Source: CAVYPR01 sp963770505 (GTDB lineage: Bacteria; Actinomycetota; Acidimicrobiia; Acidimicrobiales; RAAP-2). Taken from it: a stretch of DNA of 64,000 nucleotides. Numbering within the stretch: position 1 is the stretch's first letter; each line of letters opens with the position of its first letter. The DNA is taken from positions 744,001-808,000 of the forward strand of contig CAVYPR010000001.1 in the NCBI GenBank assembly GCA_963770505.1, given 5' to 3'. Below, in pieces: positions 8,707-16,845 of the stretch. The position numbers were made by a program, and so were the translations under genes. Below the pieces are notes generated by a model. The model searched no databases and was not told where the DNA came from. It saw only the letters and a list, made by a program, of their open reading frames with translations.

Positions 8707-10081
8707 TGGCCGACTACCTGCCGCACACCGACGCCGAGATCGCCTCCATGCTCGCCTTCCTCGGGCTCTCCTCGCTCGACGAGCTGTTCGCCGCGGTGCC
8801 CGAGACGCTGCGGGTGGTCGGGGGGCTCGACCTCGACGACGGGCGGCCCGAGCCGGACGTGGGCGTCCACCTCGAGGCCCTGGCCGGGGCCAACCGGGCC
8901 CGCACGGACCGGCTGGTCTGCTTCGCCGGGGCCGGCGCCTACGACCACGAGGTGCCCGCCGTGGTCCGCGCCCTGGCCGGGCGCAGCGAGTTCGTGACCG
9001 CCTACACCCCGTACCAGCCCGAGGTGGCCCAAGGGGTGCTGCAGGCGGTGTTCGAGTTCCAGACCATGGTGGCGCGGCTGGCCGGCCTGCCGATCGCCAA
9101 CGCCTCCCTCTACGACGGGGCCAGCGCCCTGGTCGAGGCGGTCAACCTGGCCACCGGGGCCACCGGCCGCCAGGGGGTGTGGGTCTCGGCGGGCATCCAC
9201 CCTCACTGGCGGGCGGTGCTTGCCACCTTCGCCGCGGGCACCGGCCACCGGATCGTCGAGGTGGGCCTCGAGGGGGGCGCACGGCCTGGCCCGAAGGCGA
9301 CGGCGAGCCGCCGGCGGTGCTGGCCGTCGGCTACCCCAACTACCTGGGGTGCCTGGAGGACCTGGCCGAGGCCCGGCGGGTGGCCGACGCCCACGGCGCA
9401 CTGGTGGTGGTGGCGGCCGATCCCGTGGCCGCCGGGATCCTGCGGTCGCCCGGCGAGCTCGGGGCCGACGTCGTGGTCGGCGAGGGCCAGCCCTTCGGCA
9501 CGCCGCTCTCCTTCGGCGGCCCCTACCTCGGCCTCTTCGCCTGCAGCCAGTCCCAGGTGCGCCGTCTCCCCGGCCGGCTGGTCGGCGAGACCGTCGACAC
9601 CGAGGGCCGGCGCGCCTACGTCACCACGCTGCGCGCCCGGGAGCAGGACATCCGCCGGGAGAAGGCGACGTCGAACGTCTGCACCAACCAGACCCTCATG
9701 GCGGTCACCGCCGCCATCCAGCTCGGCTGGCTGGGCACCGCCGGCCTGGCCGACGTGGGGCTGCGCTGCGCCCGCGGGACTCGCTACCTGCGGGAGGGGG
9801 TGCTCGCCCTCGACGGCGTGGGCCCGCTCACCGGCGCGTCGCCGGTCGTGCGCGAGCTGGCCCTGCGCACCCCGGTGCCGGCCCGGCTGGTGGTCGAGCG
9901 GCTGGCCACAGAGGGCTACCTGGCCGGGGTGGCCCTGGCCGACCTGGTGGGGGAGGGGGGCGACGGCTCGGTCGACCCCGAGGGGGCCGAGCACGGCCTC
10001 TTGGTGGCCGTCACCGAGCGGCGCACCCGGTCCGAGATCGACGGCTACGTGGCCGCCCTCGACAAGGCGGTCCGGCCGTGA
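8706..10081 (+). pseudogene. gcvPA: Glycine dehydrogenase subunit 1, frameshifted
   Basis: GcvPA and GcvPB together form the PLP-dependent P-protein that decarboxylates glycine onto lipoyl-GcvH. The N-terminal half (DYLPHTDAEIASMLAFLGL, AGAGAYDHEVPAVV, TAYTPYQPEVAQGVLQAVFE) reads from 8706. The C-terminal half (LAVGYPNYLGCLED, GEGQPFGTPLSFGGPYLGLF, REKATSNVCTNQTLMA) reads in another frame. The break is at the run of six G at 9272-9277; seven G would give EGGRTAWPEGDGEPPAV and restore about 458 residues. This is almost certainly a homopolymer sequencing error, because the gene is otherwise intact and lies in a tight operon. The stop overlaps the gcvPB GTG. Confidence 0.9.
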
Positions 10082-11613
10082 GTGCCGAGCAGCCGGCCGG
10101 CGGGCGGCGGGCGCGCGCGAGCACCCCGCTGCTGGGGAGGGCCGCCGAGCCGACGATCTTCGAGCTCTCCCAGCCCGGCCGCCGCTGCGCCCAGCTGCGC
10201 ACGACCGGGGTGCCCGAGTGGGGGATCGAGGAGCTGGTGCCGGCCGACCACCGCCGGAACGACCCCCTCTCGGTGGCCGAGGTCTCCGAGCGCGACCTCG
10301 TGGCCCACTTCACCCGGCTCAGCCACCGGCAGTTCTCGGTCGATCTCGGCGCCTACCCCCTGGGCTCGTGCACCATGAAGTACAACCCCAAGTTCTGCGA
10401 CGAGGTGGCGGGCCTGGCCGGCCTGTCCGACGTCCACCCCGCGGCCCCGGCCCCCCTGGTCCAGGGTTGGCTGGCCCTCATGGTGGAGCTGGAGGAGGCG
10501 CTCTGCGAGATCACCGGCATGGCCGCGGCCACCGTGCAGCCGGCGGCGGGGGCGGCCGGGGAGCTGACGGGGCTGCTGTTGATGCGGGCGTTCCACGGGG
10601 CGCGCGGCGAGGAGCGCCGGCGGGTGGTCATCCCCGACTCGGCCCACGGCACCAACCCGGCCTCGGTCACCCTGGGCGGCTACGAGGTCACGACCGTCCC
10701 CTCCGACGACCGGGGCTGCGTGGACATGGGGGCGCTGCGCGCCGTGCTCGACACCGACGTGGCCGGGATCATGCTCACCAACCCCAACACCCTGGGGCTC
10801 TTCGAGGAGGACATCGAGGCCATGGCGGCCGCCACCCACGAGGTGGGCGGCCTCCTCTACTACGACGGGGCGAACCTCAACGCCATCTTGGGCGTGGTGC
10901 GGCCGGGGGACATGGGCTTCGACATCGTCCACCTGAACCTGCACAAGACCTTCGCCACCCCGCACGGCGGCGGGGGGCCGGGGGCGGGGCCGGTGGCCGT
11001 CTCGGACCGGCTGGTGGAGTACCTGCCGGGCCCCCGGGCCGTGCGCCGGGACGGTGCAGGCGGCCCCGCCTACGGCTGGGCCACCCCGGCCAGGTCGATC
11101 GGGCGGGTCCACTCCTGGCACGGCAACGCCCTGGTGCTGGCCCGGGCCCTGGCCTACATCGAGGTGCACGGCGGCGACGGCCTGCGCCGGGTGGCCGAGC
11201 GCGCCGTGCTCAACGCCAACTGGCTGCGGGCCCGGCTGTCCGGCGTCTACGACGTCCCCTTCGACCGGCCGTGCATGCACGAGGTGGTCCTGTCCGCCGC
11301 GACCTTGAAGCGCCGGCACGGGGTGAAGGCCCTCGACGTGGCCAAGCGCCTCCTCGAGGAGGGGTTCCACGCCCCGACCGTCTACTTCCCGCTCATCGTC
11401 GACGAGGCGCTCATGATCGAGCCCACCGAGACCGAGAGCCCCCAGACCCTGGCCGCCCTGGCCGACGCCCTGGAGCGGATCGCCGAAGAGGCCTCATCGC
11501 CCGACGGCCCGGCCGCGGCCGCCGCCGCCCCCCGGACCACCCCGGTCAGCCGGGTGGACGAGGCGCGGGCGGCCCGCACCCTGGTGCCGACGTTCGACGC
11601 CCGCGGGGACTGA
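10078..11613 (+). CDS. gcvPB: Glycine dehydrogenase subunit 2, PLP-binding
   Basis: This is the catalytic PLP-carrying subunit of the two-subunit P-protein. Its 511 residues include AYPLGSCTMKYNPK (about 92-105), MAAATVQPAAGAAGELTG, DSAHGTNPASV, TNPNTLGLFE, and the PLP-lysine motif NLHKTFATPHGGGGPG with Lys290. The glycine loop after the lysine is intact. The start is GTG at 10078, which overlaps the gcvPA stop (GTGA). The last roughly 30 residues are Ala/Thr-rich and not conserved. The gene ends the gcv operon. P-protein activity also needs GcvH, absent here. Confidence 0.93.
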   Translation: MSAEQPAGGRRARASTPLLGRAAEPTIFELSQPGRRCAQLRTTGVPEWGIEELVPADHRRNDPLSVAEVSERDLVAHFTRLSHRQFSVDLGAYPLGSCTMKYNPKFCDEVAGLAGLSDVHPAAPAPLVQGWLALMVELEEALCEITGMAAATVQPAAGAAGELTGLLLMRAFHGARGEERRRVVIPDSAHGTNPASVTLGGYEVTTVPSDDRGCVDMGALRAVLDTDVAGIMLTNPNTLGLFEEDIEAMAAATHEVGGLLYYDGANLNAILGVVRPGDMGFDIVHLNLHKTFATPHGGGGPGAGPVAVSDRLVEYLPGPRAVRRDGAGGPAYGWATPARSIGRVHSWHGNALVLARALAYIEVHGGDGLRRVAERAVLNANWLRARLSGVYDVPFDRPCMHEVVLSAATLKRRHGVKALDVAKRLLEEGFHAPTVYFPLIVDEALMIEPTETESPQTLAALADALERIAEEASSPDGPAAAAAAPRTTPVSRVDEARAARTLVPTFDARGD

Positions 11614-11659
11614 CCGGCCCCGCCTCCTCGCCCAGCCCTGTCGTGGCGCCGGGCCCACC

Positions 11660-11914
11660 TCACAGCTTCGGGCTGGGCTCCCTGTCGAAGAAGGAGAGGA
11701 TGCCGTCGGGGTCCTCGCCGAACTGGGCGATGAAGCTCTCGTCGTAGCCGGCGTCGGGGTAGCGCCGCAGGGCCCCGAGGTGGTGCTCGGGATCCGGGCC
11801 GCACGGGATCCGTTCGGCCATCTGCTCCTCGGTCACCAGATCGGACCCGGCGTCGAAGTGGAGGGGGAGGGCCAGCTCCTGGCCAGCACCGCAGGTCGTG
11901 GTGGAAGACACCAC
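11660..11914 (-). CDS. 84-residue fragment of an F420-dependent oxidoreductase
   Basis: Residues about 30-84 (VTEEQMAERIPCGPDPEHHL, then a segment with RYPDAGYDESFIAQFG and a FFDRE..PKL end) resemble the C-terminal end of LLM-type F420-dependent oxidoreductases of the F420-glucose-6-phosphate dehydrogenase family. The remaining roughly 240 residues of that family, including the F420-binding barrel, are missing. A good ribosome-binding site (AAGGAGG) precedes the GTG pair at 11909-11914, so translation is possible. It starts 46 bases after the DUF899 stop on the same strand. It may be a relic of a deleted gene or a small protein built from the tail domain. No activity can be claimed. Confidence 0.5.
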   Translation of the reverse strand: MVSSTTTCGAGQELALPLHFDAGSDLVTEEQMAERIPCGPDPEHHLGALRRYPDAGYDESFIAQFGEDPDGILSFFDREPSPKL

Positions 11915-11960
11915 ACCGTCTCCTCCTTGGAGACGCCCCGAAGCCCCTGGTCGTCGGAGC

Positions 11961-12590
11961 TCAGCCGTAGGTGGGGTGCTGGGGCCAGCCGGGGGGAGAG
12001 TCCTCCCACTCCTCCTGACGGCCGTACGGGGCCAGGTCGAGCATGTTGTTGACGAACAGCAACCGGTCGACGCCCCGCCCGGTGGTGGCGTAGGTGCGGT
12101 ACACCTGCTCACCGTCGGTGAAGAACAGGTTGAGCATGAAACCCTGGTCGGCCCCGCAGTCGCCGGCGAACGAGGTGCCGTGCGAGGACGCAAAGGGCAC
12201 GACCCAGCCCTTTTTGGCCCAGTAGGACTCCATCTGGGCCAGTGGCATGTTCGACACCGTCCGCCAGCTGACCCCCTCGTCGGCCAACGTCGTCAGGGCG
12301 GTCACACTGGACGTGAAGTGGGTGCAGCCGGGGCAGAAGGCGTCCGGGCCGTTGTCCATGAACTGGTAGACCGCCAGCTGCTGGCGACCCTCGAAGAAGT
12401 CCGACAGCCGCTTCGGTCCGTCGGTGGTCTCGAACAGGTACTTCTCGTTGTCGAAGCGGACCATCGGGAGGCGGCGCCGTTGAGCGGCGATGGCGTCGAG
12501 GCGGCGGGTGGCCTCCTTCTCCGCCAGGAGCAGGTCGTCACGCTCCTTCTGCCATTCCTCCGCCGACACGACACTCGGCATGCTGACCAT
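11961..12590 (-). CDS. DUF899 family thioredoxin-like protein
   Basis: This 209-residue protein matches the DUF899 (thioredoxin-like) pattern: VSAEEWQKERDDLLLAEKEA, RRRLPMVRFDNEKYLFE, LSDFFEGRQQLAVYQFM, then a CPGC motif (FCPGCTHFTSSVTAL), SYWAKKGWVVPFASS and GRGVDRLLFVNNMLDLAPYG. The CxxC is compatible with redox activity, but the family has no firm function known to me. The ATG at 12588-12590 is chosen because GGAGGT lies 7 bases upstream; a second in-frame ATG is three codons later. It is probably transcribed with the small gene at 11660. Confidence 0.85.
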   Translation of the reverse strand: MVSMPSVVSAEEWQKERDDLLLAEKEATRRLDAIAAQRRRLPMVRFDNEKYLFETTDGPKRLSDFFEGRQQLAVYQFMDNGPDAFCPGCTHFTSSVTALTTLADEGVSWRTVSNMPLAQMESYWAKKGWVVPFASSHGTSFAGDCGADQGFMLNLFFTDGEQVYRTYATTGRGVDRLLFVNNMLDLAPYGRQEEWEDSPPGWPQHPTYG

Positions 12591-12848
12591 GTGCACCACC
12601 TCCAAGCGTTGTGATCAGGGCCCCGCCACCGCCGGCACGCAGGCAGGCGGCCCCTGGGCCTCATGCTACGTGCAGGACGATCTCCCCGGCTCGGCGTGAA
12701 ATCCCAACCCCGGGCTGCGTGACGGCCGCATGCGCCGGTGAGCCCTGCCTACAGGGGTGCGGCAGGTCGTTGTTCATGACTCGGGGCTGACCGTGCGATG
12801 GGATCTCTCTCCCGTTGTCCCGCCGGCGGAGCGGCGCGACGGGAGCCA

Positions 12849-14300
12849 TCACCTCTTGAATGTGGGGAACCCTGTCCGCATGGTGGCCATGCCCACCATG
12901 GGCTTGTTGAGCCACAGTCCCCCCATCGAGCCGTAGAAGGCGGCGTCCCCGAAGGTGAACACCCCGCCGTCGGAGGCGTCGAGCCAGTACCCACCGCTGG
13001 TGGGGGTGGGGGCCATGCCCACCATGGGTTGTCGGAGCGGCGTGCCGCCCATCGAGCCCCAGAATTGGCCGGCCCCGAAGGTGAACACCCCGCCGTCGGA
13101 GGCGTCGAGCCAGTACCCGTCCCCGTTCGGTGTCGGCGCCATCCCCACCACTGGTTTGTTGATGTGCAGGCCCCCCATCGAGCCGTAGAACTGGGCGTCC
13201 CCGAAGGCGAACACCCCGCCGTCGGTGGCCACCAGCCAGTAGCCCTTGCCGTCGGGGGTGGGTGCCATGGAGATGATGGGCTGGTCGAGATGCTTGCCCC
13301 CCATCGAGCCGTAGAACTTGGCGTTCCCGAAGGCGAACATGCCGCCGTCGGAGGCCACGAGCCAGTACCCCCCGCCGTTGGCCGTGGCCGCGATCCCGAC
13401 GATGGGCTCGTTGAGCGGTGTGTTCCCCATCGAACCGTAGAACTGGGCGTCCCCGAAGGCGAACACCCCGCCGTCGGACGCCACCAGCCAGTAGCCCCTG
13501 CTGTCGGGGGTGACCGCCATCCCGACCACCGGCTTGTTGATCGGTCGGTTCCCCATCGAGCCCCAGAACTGGGCCTCTCCGAAGGTGAACACGCCGCCGT
13601 CGGTTGCCACCAGCCAGTAGCCGCGCGGGATTGTCGGGGCGATCACGACGAGTGTGAGCGGAAGCGACACGGACGCCATGGCGATAACGGAGCCCGAGTA
13701 CGTGGCGACGATCAGCTGAGAGCCGGCTGTGCTGAAGATCACTGTGCAGTCGGCCACGTAGGGCGGTGTCGCCGACAACGGGACGTCCTGGCAGCCGGGG
13801 ATGGGGACGCCGTTGTCGGAGAAGCTGACCGTCCCTGTCAGCGGGATCGGGGATGTGACGATGGCGACCAGCGTCACCAGGCTGTTGCGGTGGACCACCT
13901 TTGTCGCGGTGGTGACCGTGGTGATGGTCGGCACCCCCGGGATATCCAAGCCCAGGCTCTGGTCGACGCCCCCGAAGGTGGCGTAGTTGTGGGTTGTCCG
14001 CGGCGTCCTCAGTGTGCTGGATCCGGAGTTTGTCGTCCCGGAGTCTGACTTCTGGGACCCCACCGAATGGGGCCCCGAGAGCGTCCCGGCGACGCTCGTC
14101 GCCTCGGCCCGCAGACTCGGCGCTCCGATGATCGACGCCGAGGAACCGGTCGCCAAGCGGGGAGATGCTGTGCAGGCGCTCAGCATCGCCGCCCCGGCGG
14201 CCAGCGCAGCCAGCCCGACGAGGGCACGCCAATGGTGTCGGGGCGGCGCGCCAGCTACCTCGGCCACGCCGAACCGACGATCTCGTACCCTGGACCGCAC
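12849..14300 (-). CDS. Lipoprotein with Ig-like domain and six GYW repeats
   Basis: This 483-residue exported protein has a basic N-terminus, a hydrophobic segment (about 26-40) and a lipobox LSAC with Cys43, so it should be lipid-anchored on the outer face of the membrane. A Ser/Thr-rich linker is followed by a bacterial Ig-like domain (about 130-230) with a Cys pair, then six 42-residue repeats GYWLVASDGGVFAFG.aqFYGSMGG....kPvVGMA.TP. The repeats are far more regular than those at 1-1140 and end two residues before the C-terminus, so the protein is mostly one repeat domain. The start is GTG at 14298-14300. Function unknown; probably a cell-surface interaction protein. Confidence 0.82.
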   Translation of the reverse strand: MRSRVRDRRFGVAEVAGAPPRHHWRALVGLAALAAGAAMLSACTASPRLATGSSASIIGAPSLRAEATSVAGTLSGPHSVGSQKSDSGTTNSGSSTLRTPRTTHNYATFGGVDQSLGLDIPGVPTITTVTTATKVVHRNSLVTLVAIVTSPIPLTGTVSFSDNGVPIPGCQDVPLSATPPYVADCTVIFSTAGSQLIVATYSGSVIAMASVSLPLTLVVIAPTIPRGYWLVATDGGVFTFGEAQFWGSMGNRPINKPVVGMAVTPDSRGYWLVASDGGVFAFGDAQFYGSMGNTPLNEPIVGIAATANGGGYWLVASDGGMFAFGNAKFYGSMGGKHLDQPIISMAPTPDGKGYWLVATDGGVFAFGDAQFYGSMGGLHINKPVVGMAPTPNGDGYWLDASDGGVFTFGAGQFWGSMGGTPLRQPMVGMAPTPTSGGYWLDASDGGVFTFGDAAFYGSMGGLWLNKPMVGMATMRTGFPTFKR

Positions 14301-14556
14301 GTCCTAGGCGCCTCCAACCCCCACCCTGTGCCGGCTGCCAGGTTATCGACGTGGCGGCCTGAGAAATTAGAGGTCCGATGCCTGCAGCCGGCAGTGAAGC
14401 GTCACGTCGAGCGCTGCAGCGAGTGTACAGGCTGCCCGCCACTTGACCCGTGGGAAATTTTGGGGACTCTCTGCTTGACACTCCCCGGGTACGGCTGCTT
14501 CCCCCCGATCGGCCCCTCTGCCTGGGGTGCTCGCTGAGCGTTTCCGTTGCGCAGGC

Positions 14557-14597
14557 GACTGCGCCCCCCCTGTTCCCACCATCGGGGGGGCGCAGTC
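14557..14597. terminator. 14-bp perfect stem-loop
   Basis: GACTGCGCCCCCCC (14557-14570) is exactly complementary to 14584-14597 with a 13-base loop. There is no T-tract, so it is either a rho-independent-like terminator without a U tail or one end of a small repeat element. The left arm sequence recurs at 14826-14838. Confidence 0.5.
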
Positions 14598-14671
14598 GTG
14601 CGAGGGAGGCTACCCCACGGTAGTAGCCAATCGGCTACCACGGCGCCGCCGCGCCGGATATCGTCGTGGGC

Positions 14672-14815
14672 GTGTACGACACCCACGGGCTGTGCACAAA
14701 CCCTCCGTGCACGGCCAGGGCGATCATTGAGTGCCCGCTGTGCCATCGCTGGTACTGCAAGCACTGTCTGGAGCACACCGAGCACCCGGACCACCACGAG
14801 CCAGAACCGACGTAG
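14672..14815 (+). CDS. 47-residue cysteine/histidine-rich mini-protein
   Basis: A GTG-started ORF (another GTG lies two codons earlier) encodes a compact Cys/His array: LCTNPPC, then ECPLCHRWYCKHC, then EHTEHPDHHE before the TAG. The spacing C-x4-C ... C-x2-C-x4-C-x2-C with a His tail resembles AN1- or B-box-like zinc fingers. No strong ribosome-binding site is seen, so expression is uncertain. It lies exactly between two related hairpins (14557-14597 and 14828-14860), the second of which could be its terminator. The density of metal ligands in so short a frame argues against chance, but I cannot name the family. Confidence 0.5.
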   Translation: MYDTHGLCTNPPCTARAIIECPLCHRWYCKHCLEHTEHPDHHEPEPT

Positions 14816-14827
14816 CAGCCAACGCGA

Positions 14828-14860
14828 CTGCGCCCCCAGGATGCAATCCGAGGGGCGCAG
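14828..14860. terminator. 9-bp stem-loop after the mini-protein gene
   Basis: CTGCGCCCC (14828-14836) pairs with GGGGCGCAG (14852-14860), 13 bases after the mini-protein stop. It shares the sequence CGACTGCGCCCCC with the hairpin at 14557. Confidence 0.45.
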
Positions 14861-15354
14861 AAGGAGCACGGTGGGAGGTGCTCGACGGAAAGGTTACCCG
14901 ACGGTCACCGAGACCTTGGTGCAGGCGGCCGACGTGTCGTGCAGCCGCCCGTTCTGCAGAAGAGCAGTCTCGTTCCTCGGAGCGTCCTGTCCTCAGATGG
15001 AGAGCGTCCCCGAATTGGCCCGCAAGATGGTTCGGGCCCGAAGCAAAGGTGGCCAGCAGGGCGATCTAAGCCCTGCCACCCACAAACGACCACCTGAGAG
15101 CGGTGGAGTGGGCCGAGCAACGAGGTCCGGTCGCCCTGTTTTCCCTGCAAGGGACCCTGTTGTACCGGCACGACACCCCATGTCGCCTGCAAGGGCCCGA
15201 GCGCCCCGGTCTCCCGCGCCAGCGAGTGGGGTCCGCTCCGGTTTGGCGTCTGGGCACCGTGGGCATCTACCCGATCGCCCACCTACCCGCCGTTCGGCCA
15301 CCGGAGGGGCCAGGGACGGCGGGCGTCGTGGCGGTCCGGCCCGGAGGCACGCAC

Positions 15355-15705
15355 ATGACCCAGGTCCACAGCGCGATCGAGTACGGAGTCTTCGGGGTCG
15401 ATATGCCCATCGTCCGGGTGTCGGGCGAGGCTGATGCCGCCGCGGTTCCCGATCTGCGGGCATGCCTCCACGGCCTCCAGCTGGCGAAGCATCCCAACGT
15501 GGTCGTCGACCTCCAGGGCGTGACCTTCTTGGACTCGACGGCCCTGGGGGTCCTGGTCGCAGCCTCGCGACACTGTCGGGGGCTCGGGGGGACGCTCCGC
15601 CTGGTCATCTCCGAGCCCCGAGTCCGCAGGGTTCTCGAGATCACCGGCCTGACAGACGTCTTCTCCGTCCACCGATCGCTCCACGCCGCGCTGCACGCGC
15701 CCTGA
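15355..15705 (+). CDS. STAS-domain anti-sigma factor antagonist
   Basis: This single-domain STAS protein of 116 residues is of the SpoIIAA/RsbV type. Such proteins bind an anti-sigma kinase and release a sigma factor when their serine is unphosphorylated. The core reads VVVDLQGVTFLDSTALGVLV, with the expected phosphorylatable serine in DSTALG, and a C-terminal helix RVRRVLEITGLTDVFSVH. GGAGG lies 7 bases before the ATG at 15355. Longer upstream frames add only low-complexity sequence. No kinase or sigma factor gene is adjacent, so its partner is encoded elsewhere. Confidence 0.85.
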   Translation: MTQVHSAIEYGVFGVDMPIVRVSGEADAAAVPDLRACLHGLQLAKHPNVVVDLQGVTFLDSTALGVLVAASRHCRGLGGTLRLVISEPRVRRVLEITGLTDVFSVHRSLHAALHAP

Positions 15706-15790
15706 GGGGGCACCACCGGCACGCCGTGTCCGACGGCGGTGGCGGGCGTCATCTGGTGGGACGGAGCGGTGGCGGACCCCGACCGGGCGG

Positions 15791-16813
15791 TCACGACGCC
15801 TGGCGCCGGTGTGCCGCTTCCCGGACGGCGGCCTCCAGCTCCTGACGGTCCATGCGAGACCGCCCGGCGACGCCCAGTTCCGCCGCCCGGTGCTGGAGGT
15901 CCACCCTCGTCATGGACGAGAACTCGTCCTCTGCCGGAGGGGAACTGGACGCTCGTCGGCGCGTGGTGCGACCGTGGCCGCCGGACCGGCGGTGGGCGGA
16001 GGGGTCGGGCCCCGACTCGGTGCCCCGTCGGGCGCGGACGCTTGCCTCGAGCGCCCCGAGGAGGTCGATCACCGGCGCCACCTCGGGCTCGGGGGCACCG
16101 GTGGCCACCACGGCGCCGGCTTCCTTCTGTTCGATCAGCGCCTCCACCCGCTCGCGGTAGTCGTCGTGGAAAGCGCCCGGGTCCCACGGAACGACCATGG
16201 ACGCGATCAACTGCTCGGCCATCTTCAGCTCGGCGTCGCCGTACGACGAGTTCACCGGGAGCGTCGGAACGGACTCCAGCGGCTCGAGGATCTCGTCGCC
16301 GTAGACCAGGGTCTCGAGCACCAGCGCATGCGGCGCGGCGCGCACGGCGGCCAGGTGCTGGCGTTCGCGCATCACGAAGGTGGCCAGCGCCGCCCGGCCC
16401 GACCGGCGCATGGCCTCGGCCAGCAGGCTGTAGGCCCGCTCGCTCCCCTTGGGCGCGTGCTTCTCCGGCGGGGCCAGCCAGTAGGAGCGATCGAAGTACA
16501 CAGGATCGATCTCGGCCATGTCGACGAACGCCGTCACGTCGATGGTCTGCGACCGCCCCGGTGCCACGGCGGCCAGCTCCTCGGGGGTGACCATGACGTA
16601 CCGCCCACCTCCGAGGTCGAAGCCCTTGTCGATGTCGGCGTAAGGAACGTCGTCGCCGGTCCGCTCGTTCACCCGCCGCATCCGGACCCGGTCCGACGTC
16701 CCGCGCTGGAACTGGTGGAACCGCACGGAGCGTTCCTGGACCGCGGGGTACAGCGCCACCGGGACCACCACGAGCCCGAAACTGAGCGAACCGGTCCACA
16801 CAGCCCTCGCCAT
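15791..16813 (-). CDS. ku: Ku end-binding protein with SAP-like tail
   Basis: This homodimeric Ku binds double-strand break ends and recruits a ligase for non-homologous end joining. The 340-residue protein has the typical start MARAVWTGSLSFGLVVVPV and the core segments VRFHQFQRGTSDRVRMRRVN, FDLGGGRYVMVTPEELAAV, DPVYFDRSYWLAP, and ELKMAEQLIASMV. A basic linker is followed at about 300-338 by MTRVDLQHRAAELGVAGRSRM, a SAP-like DNA-binding motif found in some actinobacterial Ku proteins. The ATG at 16811-16813 is set by the conserved N-terminus. It is divergent from the ligase gene, 32 bases or 152 bases away depending on the ligase start. Confidence 0.93.
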   Translation of the reverse strand: MARAVWTGSLSFGLVVVPVALYPAVQERSVRFHQFQRGTSDRVRMRRVNERTGDDVPYADIDKGFDLGGGRYVMVTPEELAAVAPGRSQTIDVTAFVDMAEIDPVYFDRSYWLAPPEKHAPKGSERAYSLLAEAMRRSGRAALATFVMRERQHLAAVRAAPHALVLETLVYGDEILEPLESVPTLPVNSSYGDAELKMAEQLIASMVVPWDPGAFHDDYRERVEALIEQKEAGAVVATGAPEPEVAPVIDLLGALEASVRARRGTESGPDPSAHRRSGGHGRTTRRRASSSPPAEDEFSSMTRVDLQHRAAELGVAGRSRMDRQELEAAVREAAHRRQAS

Positions 16814-16845
16814 CGGCCAACCTCTACCCGGAACGGGCCCCGCCC

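Larger units (their letters stand above)
14301..15354. other. 1 kb stretch with one tiny ORF and two related hairpins
   Basis: Apart from the 47-residue ORF at 14672 and the two stem-loops listed separately, I see no supported gene here. The overlapping open frames on both strands are Arg/Pro-rich and lack motifs. A TTGACA hexamer at 14475 has no -10 element at the right distance. Confidence 0.5.

Noticed and set aside
12661..14481. 606-residue minus-strand ORF overlapping the repeat lipoprotein
   Set aside because: It is the second frame of the same repeat DNA; the overlapping frame at 12849-14300 has a lipobox and regular GYW repeats.
14475..14503. Promoter with TTGACA at 14475
   Set aside because: Seventeen bases downstream is cttccc, not a -10 element, and no gene follows at a sensible distance.
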